This document shows, in pieces, positions 9,699 through 20,024 of a stretch of DNA of 64,000 nucleotides. The position numbers and the translations under genes are program-made. Source of the DNA: Pythium myriotylum (Eukaryota; Oomycota; Peronosporomycetes; Pythiales; Pythiaceae); the NCBI GenBank assembly GCA_023091665.1, contig JALJCQ010000001.1, positions 3,568,501-3,632,500 of the forward strand. The letters run 5' to 3'. Position 1 is the stretch's first letter. Every line of letters starts with the position of its first letter. Below the pieces are notes generated by a model, which saw only the letters and a program-made list of their open reading frames with translations, was not told where the DNA came from and did no database searches.

Positions 9699-11447
9699 CT
9701 AGACGCCCGGTTCACTCTCTGTCTCCTTCCCCACGTGCCAATGGCTGTTTACATACGCCTCGTGTGCCACTTCCTCCCAGTCGAAACGATACACGTACAA
9801 CGAACACGCCACATTCAATCCGACCGTCCCGGCAACACTTCCCAGGTATAACCCGATGAGACCCAACTTGTTTGGTATTGCCAACACCAAGCCCAACGGA
9901 ATGCCGATGACGAAGAGGAACAAGAAGTTGGGCTTCGCGATGACTGCCTGTTTGCCACACGCGCGAAGAACACTCTGGATACCGAACATCCACCCTAGCA
10001 GTCCACGAGTGTCGCTTGCGCAGGGTACACAGCAGATGCGAGGTCGGCCGTCTGAGCGTCAGAGGTGTATCCATCGGAGAAAGACCTAGCGAAGGCTGAG
10101 CTGGCGATCGCCGAGAGTACAGCGGCACTGATGGTGGTGCAGATTGTGACATTGCTGCTGATGATTGCGTGTCGTTGTTTGCCTGCACCGATCGCAGTTC
10201 CCACGCGGATGCCTCCACCTGCGCAAAACCCTACAAATGGTACAACTGCCAAAGAAAACAACGAGTTGGCAATGTTATCCGCAGCAATCGCGCGAGCTGC
10301 GTCGGGGAGATAGCCGCACAACATAGAAGTTAGGCTGAGGCCGATATTCTGCGACGTAACCATAAGAATACTGGAAAACCCCAGCGGTAGCAGAGTCACC
10401 ACGACTTGATGCGCTTCCCTCCATCGCCACCTGAGCCAACCCTCTGCAAAAGCTGGAGTTCTCGCCACAAACGGGACCACCATGATCACTTTGAGAATCG
10501 AATTGGCAACATCAGCGAACGCAATGCCGATGTATGAGAGACTGGTATGGAAACCGAGCACATACGCGAGGGCCAACGAAACGAGGTTGGCAAGAATCGG
10601 CACATAAACAAGTGGCGCGACTCGGTGTTGGGATGAAAGCAAACAGTGCGCCACTTCGTACAGGAATATGAACGGGGCTGATAAAGTTTGGATCATCATA
10701 AAGACACCGGCAAGATCAGAGAGATCAGCGTCTTGCCCGAGCATCTTGAAGACACTGGCACCGTTCACACCTACCAAGATTGCAACAGCCACAAAGTAGA
10801 CCGCAGCGAGCACACCGACCTGCCCGTACAAGCAGATCTGACGCATTTGCTTAGCGCCGAAGGACTGCTTACACAAGGTTGACAAAACGGACGCGATTCC
10901 TCCTGCGGGTGGATACACGAGCTGTCCCTGAAAGAAGCTTGCTAACGAATTCGCCGCGAGAACTTTGGCAGAATCAGAACCTGAAACATTGCCGAGCATC
11001 CAACCCATCAAGATCGCCGGAAAAACTCCCACAGCTTGCGAGCCTGCCTAGTCACGTCATAGAAAACATACCACAACGTTTTAGTAGCACGCTCCAGTTG
11101 AAGACAATCAAAACGCATACTATAGGGATAGCGAGTCGAAAGATACCCAGAGCCTCATCTCGAGCGATCTCAGACGTCGCTTGCTGCCGGTCTTCAATCA
11201 TCGCTGTTTCCTCGTTCCTGTGAACCTCCAGATCCAATGCCGCCAAGTCCACATCGCTGTCGATCTCCACCACGTTCTTCCCGGCCTTCAGCAACGGAGT
11301 CTTCTCGGACTTGACCTCATCTTGGACGATCACAGCGTGATGTCCGAGCCGTTCGAGATCTTGTGGAAGCCGCCCTTGCTGTGTGGCGTCAATCTGTTGG
11401 GCGACTTCGCTCTCGGCCATGCGCATCATTTCGATCTCGCGGGTCAT
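9699..11447 (-). pseudogene. MATE family efflux transporter, copy 3 (single-base frameshift in exon 2)
   Basis: Exon 1 is 11447-11121 (109 codons, start chosen by alignment of MTREIEMMRM with the paralogues; contains EKTPLL). A 73-nt intron (donor GTATGC, acceptor CTAG) follows, then exon 2 11047-9699. Exon 2 is 1349 nt, one base shorter than the 1350 nt of the intact copies. The frame is lost near 10003-10010, where paralogues read QATLVVLLGW but this copy reads QATLVDC and stops. The remaining 97 codons continue in the other frame without further damage (MFGIQSVLRACGK...). This is either a young pseudogene or an assembly/sequencing indel. If real, the product lacks roughly the last two membrane segments and the tail. 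Confidence 0.85.
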
Positions 11448-12170
11448 GCCGACTGGACGGGGTTGGAGTGTGGTCAGTCGAGCGCAAAAGGAAAAATGGT
11501 TTACGCAAAGGCCAATGGAGACCCGACCGTCCAACAAGACCTCAAACTCCTCAGTCAATAGCGTCTACGTCGACCGAACAAATTCATGCTGTTGAACGCT
11601 TTCGGCTCTGACGATCGTAAGCAATTCACTGAGATAGCTGTCTTAGCGAGCTGATGGGGTTACGTCAAGTTATTGTTTGAGCTTCAAACCAGCCTCCGAG
11701 AAGACAGTAGGAGAGACAGCCGTGGAGTGTGGGATAGTGCGATGGTATCGCGTATCGAGTGAGTGCAGTACCTATTCGATTCCCATCTCCCGCATCCGAC
11801 TGTTTGCAAGACGCCCACCCACTCGATGAACGAAAGCCCCGAATCTTTGACATCAACACGTCGCGTATTAACGAAAATTGCTCGCCCGCCTCCCAGCGGG
11901 GTGGTCGTAGTTTCAAAGAAGCACACTGAGCTTAGAGATGCCGTAGGTAATTCATGCCGGTCTGCTTTCGACACTTTTTTGTCTGGAATCAGGGCCAAAC
12001 GTGCGCCAATTTGATGTTTGCCACTGAACACGATGCAATTGAGGTCTATTGGTCGCATCTTGTTGTCAGACATAGGTCCCATCCATCAATTCAAACTGTA
12101 CTATGTGTACGTATTCGAGGCCAGAAACTAAACGAATGTAGCGCAACAATTGTTCAAGAAAACAATAAGC
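11448..12170. other. intergenic region upstream of MATE copy 3
   Basis: No gene recognised. A stretch near 11838-11877 resembles one upstream of MATE copy 4 (near 18484-18523; shared GACATCAACAC and TTAACGAA), probably duplicated upstream DNA. Confidence 0.45.
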
Positions 12171-13871
12171 TCAGCGAAACTCTCCCGCGACGACTGTCAC
12201 ATATTTGCGGTCGCGCTGCAGGATCGCTGCAGCCTCTGGCGTGTTTTCGTATGCAAGCTGCTCGTACAGGAATGACTCGAACGAGTACGTGTGGAACACG
12301 AGGTAGTAGCACCAGATCCATCAGTCCGGGATTGAGTGCTTGGGCATCATGTAGCCTTCACAAAGCATAAACATGCCGTAGATGCCGGCACCGAGCGCGA
12401 TGTCGATGATGTAGTGTGGGGCAGCCGAGCCGATGACGTGCATGAGCGACTCGGCGACAACGAGCAAGAGGAAGAGGTTCATCAAGAACCACCAGAACGA
12501 GTTTCGGTAGAAAATGACCTAGTTCTGGGTCATTTTTGAGTGCTGAGGTGCTGATCGAGGCTAACGTTGAACGGTCGTCGGTGATTCCACGAGTAAGCTC
12601 CTTTGTTGTTGGACTGTCCGCGTAGGCTTGAACCAACCGAGTAACATCCGCGTGGCCTTCAAAGTCGTCGTTGACTAACTCGATGAAATACTCGGTGGGG
12701 GTCAACCCCTCGTCACCGCACTCACGAGAGTGCTGTTCTTCGACGGGAGCTCCACAGGCAACCCCGGCCCTGAGGGTGCCGGGACGATCCTTGTTCAAGC
12801 CCACGAACCCGAGCCAGCCCGGAAATCGAGTGGAGTTTAGCGGTCTATCTCCCAGACCCTACCACCACCACCAACTGCGCGGCCTACCGCGGCCCATTAG
12901 GCGGCCTCCAAGCCGCACAGGACAATGGCTGGCGAGATCTCACGGTCATCGGCACCAATAGACTCGTCCTCCGGCAGCTCCGGGAGTATCGCGTGCCACG
13001 GAATGAGCGGCTCCGACCGCTCTACCACCAGGTCAGACGCCTCGCCGATATTGTCGGCATCGTTCACTGGCATCAACAAGTGAAGAACCATAACGCCATG
13101 GCCACAACGCTGGTCTCCTATGCGCTGGCCACGGCTCTCTCGAGCCAGGTTCGCCACCCCACTGACAGGCCAAGTCACGCAGACCTGTCCCAGCTCACCG
13201 CCTCCGACTTGCAGCCCTGGCTCTATAGCCAGGTTGACCCACGGTAACCAGGAATTCACAGAGCTCCACCTATTAGGGTACATTTATTGCGCTCAATAGA
13301 CTTCACCTTCATCATCATCAACTCGGCGGGGTTCGAGTACGTTGGACACGCAAACCCAGCGCTAGCAAAATGTGAGATCGCGAGATCTCGCGGACCACAG
13401 TACGCTGTCTGCCCCAAACTCAGGATCAGGATACTAAAAAATATCGTACACCAACGACGACGGCTGGTGGATCGTGAAGATCGCCGTCTTGTTGTTCGCA
13501 CGACTCAGCTCCGACAACAGTTTGATCACGTTGTACGTGGCCGACGAGTCCAAGCCCGACGTGGGCTCGTCCAGCAGCAAGATGGACAGGTTCGAGAGCA
13601 GCTCGATCGCGATGGAGAGGCGACGGCGCTGGCCGCCCGACAAACCCTTGCGGAAGATGTCGCTGACGATCGTGTCGCGACAGCTGACCAGATCCATCTC
13701 GGAGATGATGAGGTCGACGCGGTCGTCGATCATGGCGGTCGTGACTGAGCTGGGCAGACTGAGCTTGGCGGCCATGCGCAGCGTTTTGACGACCGAGAAG
13801 GAGCCGAGCAGCGTGTCTTCTTGCGCGACGTAGCTGTTCACGCAGCTACTTTGCCGCGTGAACGCACCAGC
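12171..13871 (-). pseudogene. ABCG-type ABC transporter pseudogene
   Basis: Fragments of one ABCG half or PDR-type transporter in order on the minus strand. (a) 13871-13436, nucleotide-binding domain with signature LSGGQRRRLSIAIELL, Walker B ILLLDEPTSGLDSS and H-loop TIHQPSS; no convincing Walker A. (b) After a one-base slip in a T run near 13436, ILSLGQTAYCGP...FACPTYSNPAE to 13321. (c) A 625-bp insertion (12696-13320). (d) 12695-12540, EYFIELVNDDFEGHADVTRL, the usual post-NBD linker. (e) A deletion of most of the membrane domain. (f) 12526-12171, the last membrane segment and tail ([17 protein letters not shown], then an in-frame TGA where IPDYWIW is expected, then YYLVFHTYSFESF). The damage (5' truncation, frameshift, insertion, deletion, stop) shows it is dead. 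ABCG proteins export lipids and drugs. Confidence 0.85.
12696..13320 (+). mobile_element. 625-bp insertion with retroelement RNase H domain, 6-bp target-site duplication
   Basis: Flanked by direct copies of ACTCGG at 12690-12695 and 13321-13326. It begins TGGGG and ends CATCA, i.e. TG...CA termini. Removing the insert plus one ACTCGG copy makes the ABCG minus-strand frame read ...NPAE-YFIELVN... without a break, direct evidence for insertion with duplication. The plus strand encodes an RNase HI-like domain from ~12725 (VLFFDGSSTGNPGPEGAGTI), with a frame slip near 12838, continuing YLPDPTTTTNCAAYRGPLGG and DLTVIGTNRLVLRQLREYR, then a tail to 13247. Such RNase H domains occur in oomycete retroelements. 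The element is too short to be autonomous and lacks recognisable reverse transcriptase or integrase. Confidence 0.75.
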
Positions 13872-15026
13872 CTGAGTTGAAGCCGAGAATTCGGCATTGG
13901 TTCCCAAAGCCGCTTTATGTGGACATCGCTGCACTACAGACGCCACACTTCAGTTGTGAGCAGGGACACCCGCAATGCGCTATCGTCTTGAATCCGGAGA
14001 ACTGCTGGGTGGCTGGCGACAAGAACACACACGGCAGATTTACCTCCACTCGAGTGAGCAGGCACTTGCAACACATGCCGCAAGAATATCTTTCTGCTCA
14101 GCCCTGTCGAATGGCAAGGACCTCGCCGGTGGTATCTTGCGCAAATCACAGCTCGGAAAGCCGTGCGGACGCGCAGGATGTAGCATGATGATGCTCATGA
14201 CCGAAGTGTTGGAGTCGAGCACTGCACGATTATTATCGAATCAAACCATATTTTACGTATTTTTATCTAATCCAGATCTGTCCTGCGTTATGTTGCCCGT
14301 TAGCCTTAAGTTGCTGTTGCGACTCAAACTCGGCCCTGCGTCGGCTAAACATAGTTCTTTGAACTACGAATCTTTGAACTACGAATAAATTCTTCATCCA
14401 ACAGGATCCAGCGGAGACTATTAAAATAAGGGAGGCTCTCACCAACATTCCATTCACAAGAAGAGTCTTCTTGTCGAACCAAGACCTGCACTTTGTTGGC
14501 TGCTACGGTGAGACAGACGAGCCCCCCCCCCCCTCAGCCTCCACTTGAAGGAAATCAAAGCCTTGGCGAGGCAGGTTCGTGGATCTTTTGTAGCTCGCAA
14601 GCAGCAGTTCAGGCGTGAGTATTCGGAGTATTCGAGCCTATATTATTGTTCAACACTCGAGCCATCTATCTCGTACAAGGCGGTGCACCCAGCGGATCTA
14701 GAGACAAAGGTCTTGGACGTTGATGTCGGCAAGCCAGTGTCGATCAAAGAGAACGTCGCGAGTATTCGTAGGTCTCGGAGTCAGGTGTCGGTTCTGAGTT
14801 GGTCGATCAAACCACTAGCCTTTATGCGACAGAACTTCCAACGACATTGGTTGCAGAGTAGCCATGGATTCCAACAGAAACCTCACGATACTTCACCCGT
14901 CTGATCGCATTGAATGGTGCGGGCTTCACTCTCTCCTTTAAGGTGACTATCTTCAGTGGCTGGCCCCCACTGTAAACTCAGCCCAGAGCCGTATCGCCCC
15001 CCTGGTGCAGACTCAAGCATGAAAAT
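13872..15026. other. intergenic/decayed region upstream of ABCG relic
   Basis: No intact gene. A 12-C run sits at 14522-14533. Short open frames here show no recognisable domain; the missing Walker A part of the ABCG gene was not found convincingly. Confidence 0.4.
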
Positions 15027-15076
15027 TATAGTCTATTATGCTAGTTCTTCACACTAAACTGGCACAATAGACTATA
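15027..15076. repeat. inverted repeat, 19-bp arms
   Basis: Arms 15027-15045 and 15058-15076 are reverse complements with two mismatches, around a 12-nt loop. The outer 11 bases (TATAGTCTATT) are perfectly paired with AATAGACTATA. It may be a foldback relic of a small DNA element. Confidence 0.75.
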
Positions 15077-15404
15077 AGGCAGACGTCAAAATCGTCATTT
15101 CAGAGCCAAAATGAAGATTTCGCGAAAATGAACCAACCGAACACAAGAAATTGAAAATTGAGTTTTGGCATCGAAACCCTCATTTTGAAAATTTTCCAGA
15201 ACCTTGAATTTTGAAAATCGCATTTGAGGCCAGGGCGGGAAGAACGATGGGGGTAGGTCAGGAGTGTGTGTCGACGCGAGGCCAAAAGATTGCGCGGCAA
15301 CACCTGCAAAGGGAAACGGAAAGCAAAGCAGCTGAAGAAAAGCAAAGGTGGACGTGCCCGAGCGCGCTCAATTCTAACGAGAGGCGAGAGGATGTCGAGC
15401 GAGC

Positions 15405-15479
15405 GCCAAGTGGACAGAGACGGACCTCAAGGTTCTCCTTGACGCGTATTTGGAGAAGCGCAACAATCCAGCAGCTTGA
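15405..15479 (+). pseudogene. Myb/SANT-like DNA-binding domain fragment
   Basis: Translation AKWTETDLKVLLDAYLEKRN followed by a stop recalls the start of a Myb/SANT-like helix-turn-helix, a domain often carried by transposon-related proteins in oomycetes. Only about 22 residues remain and no start codon or further helix is present. It lies in a stretch with other mobile-element debris. Confidence 0.35.
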
Positions 15480-15886
15480 GCGCGAGAACCAGCATCATTT
15501 CATCCTCGCTTTCGTCTTGGTTGAAGTTTCCTCCAACGCGAGTCGAGCAAAGCTAGATTGGTCACTATAACGAGAGATTTCACCTTGCTTTAACGTCTAC
15601 ACAATACGAACATCTTCATTATGGAACCGAACACGATTTTTAGGAAATCCAATTTTCGGAACAAGATTTTCGAAACTTGGAATCAGAAAATGTTCACTTG
15701 GGGCAAATGAAGCGTCACCCGAACACAGCCTAATTTTCATCATCATCATCATTCCGCAAATGAAGATGCCAATGGGGACGATAATCCATGTTTTGCCTTT
15801 GCGGCTCCCTCGGATGGATTCGACTCTCACGATCCTGTGGAGCTCCACGGCCTGTCTTGCAGGCCCTGCTAACAACAGTCAACCCC

Positions 15887-15980
15887 GATATCGCGGCCAC
15901 CTGGACGGCCTTAAGTTAAACAAGCACTCGACATTTTATGGCATAACCTCACGGTTATCGGCGACAAAGCACTCGTACTA
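15887..15980 (+). pseudogene. second retroelement RNase H fragment
   Basis: RGHLDGLK, then after a frame slip WHNLTVIGDKALVL, aligns with GPLGGLQAAQ and WRDLTVIGTNRLVL of the insertion at 12696-13320. It is a decayed fragment of a related element. No flanking repeats were identified. Confidence 0.55.
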
Positions 15981-16242
15981 GATTGAAAACCAAGTGTTTA
16001 GCTTGATGTTTGTGGCAACGGGCAACAGCAATCCAGTTGTGAAATCACTTCAATTTCAGTAACGATATGATGGCCGCGGAATAGTTTTTCCATTAGTGGA
16101 CGAGCCCTAGTCCAGGACCCAAGTGCGCAACTTCGTATTTCCGGAAAGAATGTACACCAAAGTTCCACGCTTTTTTCTGTGGGAAGACGAAGTAGAAAAC
16201 GCTGCAAATGAGTGATAACTCGTTATCCCGAAATCTCAATCT

Positions 16243-17978
16243 TCAGACACTTGGCTCACTCTCGGGCTCCTTTTCCACGTCCAGATGACTGTTCACATAC
16301 GCTTCGAGCACCACCTCCGCCCAGTCGAAACGATACACGTACACTGAACACGCCACATTCAATCCGATCGTCCCGGCAACACTTCCCAGGTATAACCCGA
16401 TGAGACCCAACTTGTTTGGTATTGCCAACACCAACCCCAACGGAATGCTGACGACAAAGAGAAACAAGAAGTTGAGCTTCGCGATGACTACTTGCTTTCC
16501 ACAAGCGCGAAGAACACTCTGGATACCAATCATCCACCCGAGCAGCACGACCAACGTTGCCTGTGCAGGGTACACAGCAGTTGCGAGGTCGGCCGTCGGC
16601 GTGTCAGTGGTGTACCCGTCGGAGAAAGACCCAGCAAATATCGAGGTGGTGATCGCGGAAAGAAAAGCGACGCCTGTAGTGATGCCGATGGCGACGTAGC
16701 TGCTGACGATTGCGTGTCGTTGCTTACCCGCTCCAATCGCAGTGCCGACACGGATCCCTCCACTTAACCCGACACCGATAAGTGGTACAATCGCGATCGA
16801 GAACAATGAGCTCGCGACGTTGTCCGCAGCAATGGCGCGGGCGGCATCGGGAAGATAACCGCACATGATGGTGGTCAGGCTGAGACCCACATTTTGGGAC
16901 ATGACCATGAGAATGCTCGAAAATCCGAGTGGTAGTAGAGACGTCATAATTGCATGGGCTTCCTTCCAGTGCCAACCCGGCCAACCCTCCACAAAAGCTG
17001 GAGTTCTCAGCAGCATGGGGATCACAATGGCTACCTTGAGTATAGAGTTGACAACATCCGCGAGTGCGACGCCGATGTATGAAAGTCTTGAGTGGAAGCC
17101 GAGTACGTACGCGAGGGGTAACGAGATGAGGTTGGCAAGAATAGGTACGTAAACAAGCGGCGCGACTCGCTGCTGCGATGAAAGCAAATAGTGCGCCAAG
17201 TCGTACAAGAAGATGAAGGGGGTGGAGAACGTCACAATCGTGGTGAAGACACCGGCGAGATCCGCTAGCTCAGCGTCTTGGCCGAGCAATTTGAAGACAG
17301 TGGCACCGTTCAAAGTGACCAATGACATAATGGCGACACAGTAGGCTATCGCGATCATCCCGGCCTGCCCATACAAACAGAATTGCCGCATTTGTTTCGC
17401 GCCAAACGACTGCGTGCACACCGTTGACAGAACGGAGCCGATTCCTCCAGCGGGCGTGTTCACTAGTTGTCCCTGGACAAATTCGCTAACGAACTTGCTG
17501 CTAGAACATTCGCGGAATCATAACCGGCAGAATTACCAAGCATCCAACCCATCAAGATCGCCGGAATCACTCCCATGGCTTGGGAACCTACCTAGGAAGA
17601 AAGCAGAGTCGTGAACGAGTCGTCAAACACCACAACAACATAAACGCATACCATTGGGATAGCGAGTCCAAAGATACCCAGAGCTTCATCCCGAGCAATC
17701 TTCGATGTCCTGTGCTTGTGATCTCCGGTCATCGCTGCTTCCTCGTCCTTGCGAATGTCACTGTCCAATGCTGCCATGTCCTCATCGCTGTTGATCCCCA
17801 CTGCGTCCTTCCCGGCCTTCAGCAACGGTGTCTTTTCGGTCGTAGCGCTGTCTTCGTTGGTCTTGGCGCGATCTCCGAGGCGATAGAGGTTGTCTGAGAG
17901 TCGCTCTTGCTGGTTCGCGTCAATCTGTTGAGTAACATCGTTCTCGGCTTTGTGCAACGTCTCGGGCTCCTGAGTCAT
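16243..17978 (-). pseudogene. MATE family efflux transporter, copy 4 (single-base frameshift near start of exon 2)
   Basis: Exon 1 is 17978-17652 (109 codons; MTQEPETLHKAENDV, contains EKTPLL), then a 60-nt intron (donor GTATGC, acceptor CCTAG), then exon 2 17591-16243. Exon 2 is 1349 nt, one base less than in intact copies. The slip lies near 17483: intact copies encode SLASFVQG, while here SLAN is followed by an out-of-frame stop, and the correct frame resumes at FVQGQLVNTPAGG and runs intact to the end (407 codons including stop). As in copy 3, this is either recent inactivation or an assembly error. If translation restarted downstream, the product would lack the N-terminal domain and first membrane segment. 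Confidence 0.85.
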
Positions 17979-18776
17979 GCTGATTGGAAGGAGTTAGTCT
18001 GCTTCGTTGAGCGCAAGGGAAAGAATGGTGTGCGATGTCCGTCAGGAGGACAGCGCTTGAGGAGGATATGAGGAGCGAATGAAGTGGTGGCTTCGACGAT
18101 CACCACTCCTGTCCAGCTCAACACCTCCATTCTCAGCTATCGAAAACGTCAACCTTACAAATCAATTGGGGAAGGAATTGAGCTGGTCCCAATTTTCCTG
18201 TCAGTTCATCCCACCCCAACCGAATGGAATGTTTGTATCTTGTCAAGTTACTTTATCGAACGGAGCATTCACCGATCGCGTTGTTCAATAAATCGACGCA
18301 CGCAATACACAAGGAGCCAGGCGATCGCAACGCCTTTGGAGGTCACGCTGGAGAACTTGCTTGAACCTGTAATTTGTGTCGGTCGTCTTGGAGATTCTGT
18401 GTGCTTGTACTCATTAACTGGTCAGATTCCCCTTTTTTGCCCGATTGTTTACTCGGCGCTCACCCTCTCAGCGAACGGAAATGACGAAACTTCGACATCA
18501 ACACACCACTTGTTAACGAAGGTAAGTATTTCATCAGAACTATTGGACGGGATGATCCCGAGGCACCAACGTGGAGACAAGAGGTACACCAACATTCCAT
18601 GCCTTCGACGTTGAGGAATGGTGGTGTTCCTGATCTTTCGTTTCGCTTCCCCTTACATCGTAGCAGTGCTGATAACGAGAAAACCACGACGGAGATCGCA
18701 AACTACGCGTTCAATGTTCAGCGCCAACCATTCGCAAGTTATTGGCGTTGGATATTGAGTGGTTAGTCTTCGTGTT

Positions 18777-18807
<31 letters not shown>

Positions 18808-18922
18808 CCCCGTGGAGATCCGGACACTCGATCAACTAGCCTCACAGAAGAACAGAACGCGCACTGCAACGGAACTCAACACCAGCTCAACAATCACTCA
18901 ATTCCATTTGAACCGATCTGCC
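17979..18922. other. intergenic region between MATE array and acetyltransferase array
   Basis: Holds the promoter side of MATE copy 4 (the segment near 18070-18115 is shared with copy 2) and a long poly-C tract. No gene is supported. Confidence 0.55.
18777..18811. repeat. poly-C tract (28 C, T, 6 C)
   Basis: A run of 28 consecutive C residues (18777-18804), one T, then six more C. Such a tract is prone to length error in sequencing and may form G-quadruplex or i-motif structures. It separates the MATE and acetyltransferase arrays. Confidence 0.95.
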
Positions 18923-19486
18923 TCACTCTTGCTTGGGCTCGACGGCCTTGATGAACTTGGCAGGGTTCCCTCCGACAATTGTCATGGGCGCCACGTCTTT
19001 CGTCACGACACTGCCGGCAGCGACGATCGCGCCGCGCCCGATAGTCACACCAGGGCAGATGACCGCGCGACCACCGACCCAGACGTCCTCTTCGATCGTC
19101 ACGGGCTTGCCAAACTCGACCCCTGTGGCTCGTGTCTCCGGGTCTGTCGGGTGCGCCGCCGTGTACACGTGCACGCCTGGGCCGAACATGGTGCGAGCTC
19201 CAATACGGACCTCGCAGACGTCGAGGATGAGGCAGTCGAAGTTCATGTAGACGCCGTCCGCCAAGTAGATGTTACTGCCGTAGTCGCAACGAAACGGTGC
19301 GCGAATGGTCACACCGTTCCCCTTGGCGCCGAAGAGCTCGCTCAGGATCGCTGGCCCTTCGGGCGTGAACGCCGGCGTGGCGTTGAACTGGTCGGTAAGG
19401 CGGCGTGCTCGCTTGAGCCCCTCGACGAGCTCGGCGTCAACAGTGTACAACTCGCCGCGCAGCATCTTCTCCTTCTCGGTGGCCAT
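18923..19486 (-). CDS. maltose/galactoside-type O-acetyltransferase, array copy A
   Basis: Single-exon 187-aa protein with the full architecture of the maltose acetyltransferase (Maa)/LacA family. The N-terminal helical Mac domain is [14 protein letters not shown]...; a left-handed beta-helix of hexapeptide repeats follows from about residue 60 to 180. Catalytic-site landmarks are present: NFDCLILD, the VYTAAHPTDPE loop with the expected catalytic His, GKPVTIEEDVWVGGRAVICPGVTIG and AAGSVVTKDV. It should transfer acetyl from acetyl-CoA to a sugar hydroxyl in the cytosol (no signal peptide). First of four tandem copies on this strand and the most diverged (VRIGARTMFGPGVHV; GGRAVICPG where others have GGNAIVLPG). 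The intronless, bacterial-type family suggests ancient horizontal origin (inference). Confidence 0.9.
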   Translation of the reverse strand: MATEKEKMLRGELYTVDAELVEGLKRARRLTDQFNATPAFTPEGPAILSELFGAKGNGVTIRAPFRCDYGSNIYLADGVYMNFDCLILDVCEVRIGARTMFGPGVHVYTAAHPTDPETRATGVEFGKPVTIEEDVWVGGRAVICPGVTIGRGAIVAAGSVVTKDVAPMTIVGGNPAKFIKAVEPKQE

Positions 19487-20024
19487 GGTCGCAGTTTAGC
19501 TCGATCTCACTTGTGGATGCGCTGGAAAGATCTCGAATGACTGACGACCAGAGACGTCTCCCTGCCGCAGTTGGCCACGTCAACGCGAAATTTTCTAGCG
19601 CTGTGTTGGCCACGTGTCATTGGCTGTGTCGACGACCAATGACGACGGGGACTCGACTAAACACGCATCACCTGTCTTCATTCGCGAAGAAGCCGCCGAC
19701 GCCAAGGCTTCTGCGCGTGATCACACATTGAAGTGCGAGTTATGATCACGCGAACGGTGCCGTCGAGTCTTTGGAACCACTTCCAATTCGTATGGTTTGG
19801 GAGATCCCAACACAGCAGTTGTCACCAGAGCAACTCGACAACTGCAATTGGAGATGACATCGAGGCCCTACACAGAGAACCAACTTGTACCTGCAAGTGT
19901 GAACCCAAAAGCGCGTGTTTCCGTGTATTCAAAATGGAGATTTTGGATTCCAACCATTCTATTCGCTTGATCTCGAGTCCACCCATCGCCTTCAAAACGA
20001 ACTGGCCAATCCCCCCGACTCGAT
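19487..20024. other. intergenic region between acetyltransferase copies A and B
   Basis: About 540 bp upstream of copy A. CCAAT pentamers occur (for example near 19640). No coding region was recognised. Confidence 0.5.

Noticed and set aside
13934..14149. Degenerate Walker A (SSGGKSAV) of the ABCG relic
   Set aside because: Only a few residues match and the surrounding sequence does not align with ABCG proteins.
14522..14533. 12-C run as a functional element
   Set aside because: Simple homopolymer with no context; noted only as sequence-error-prone.
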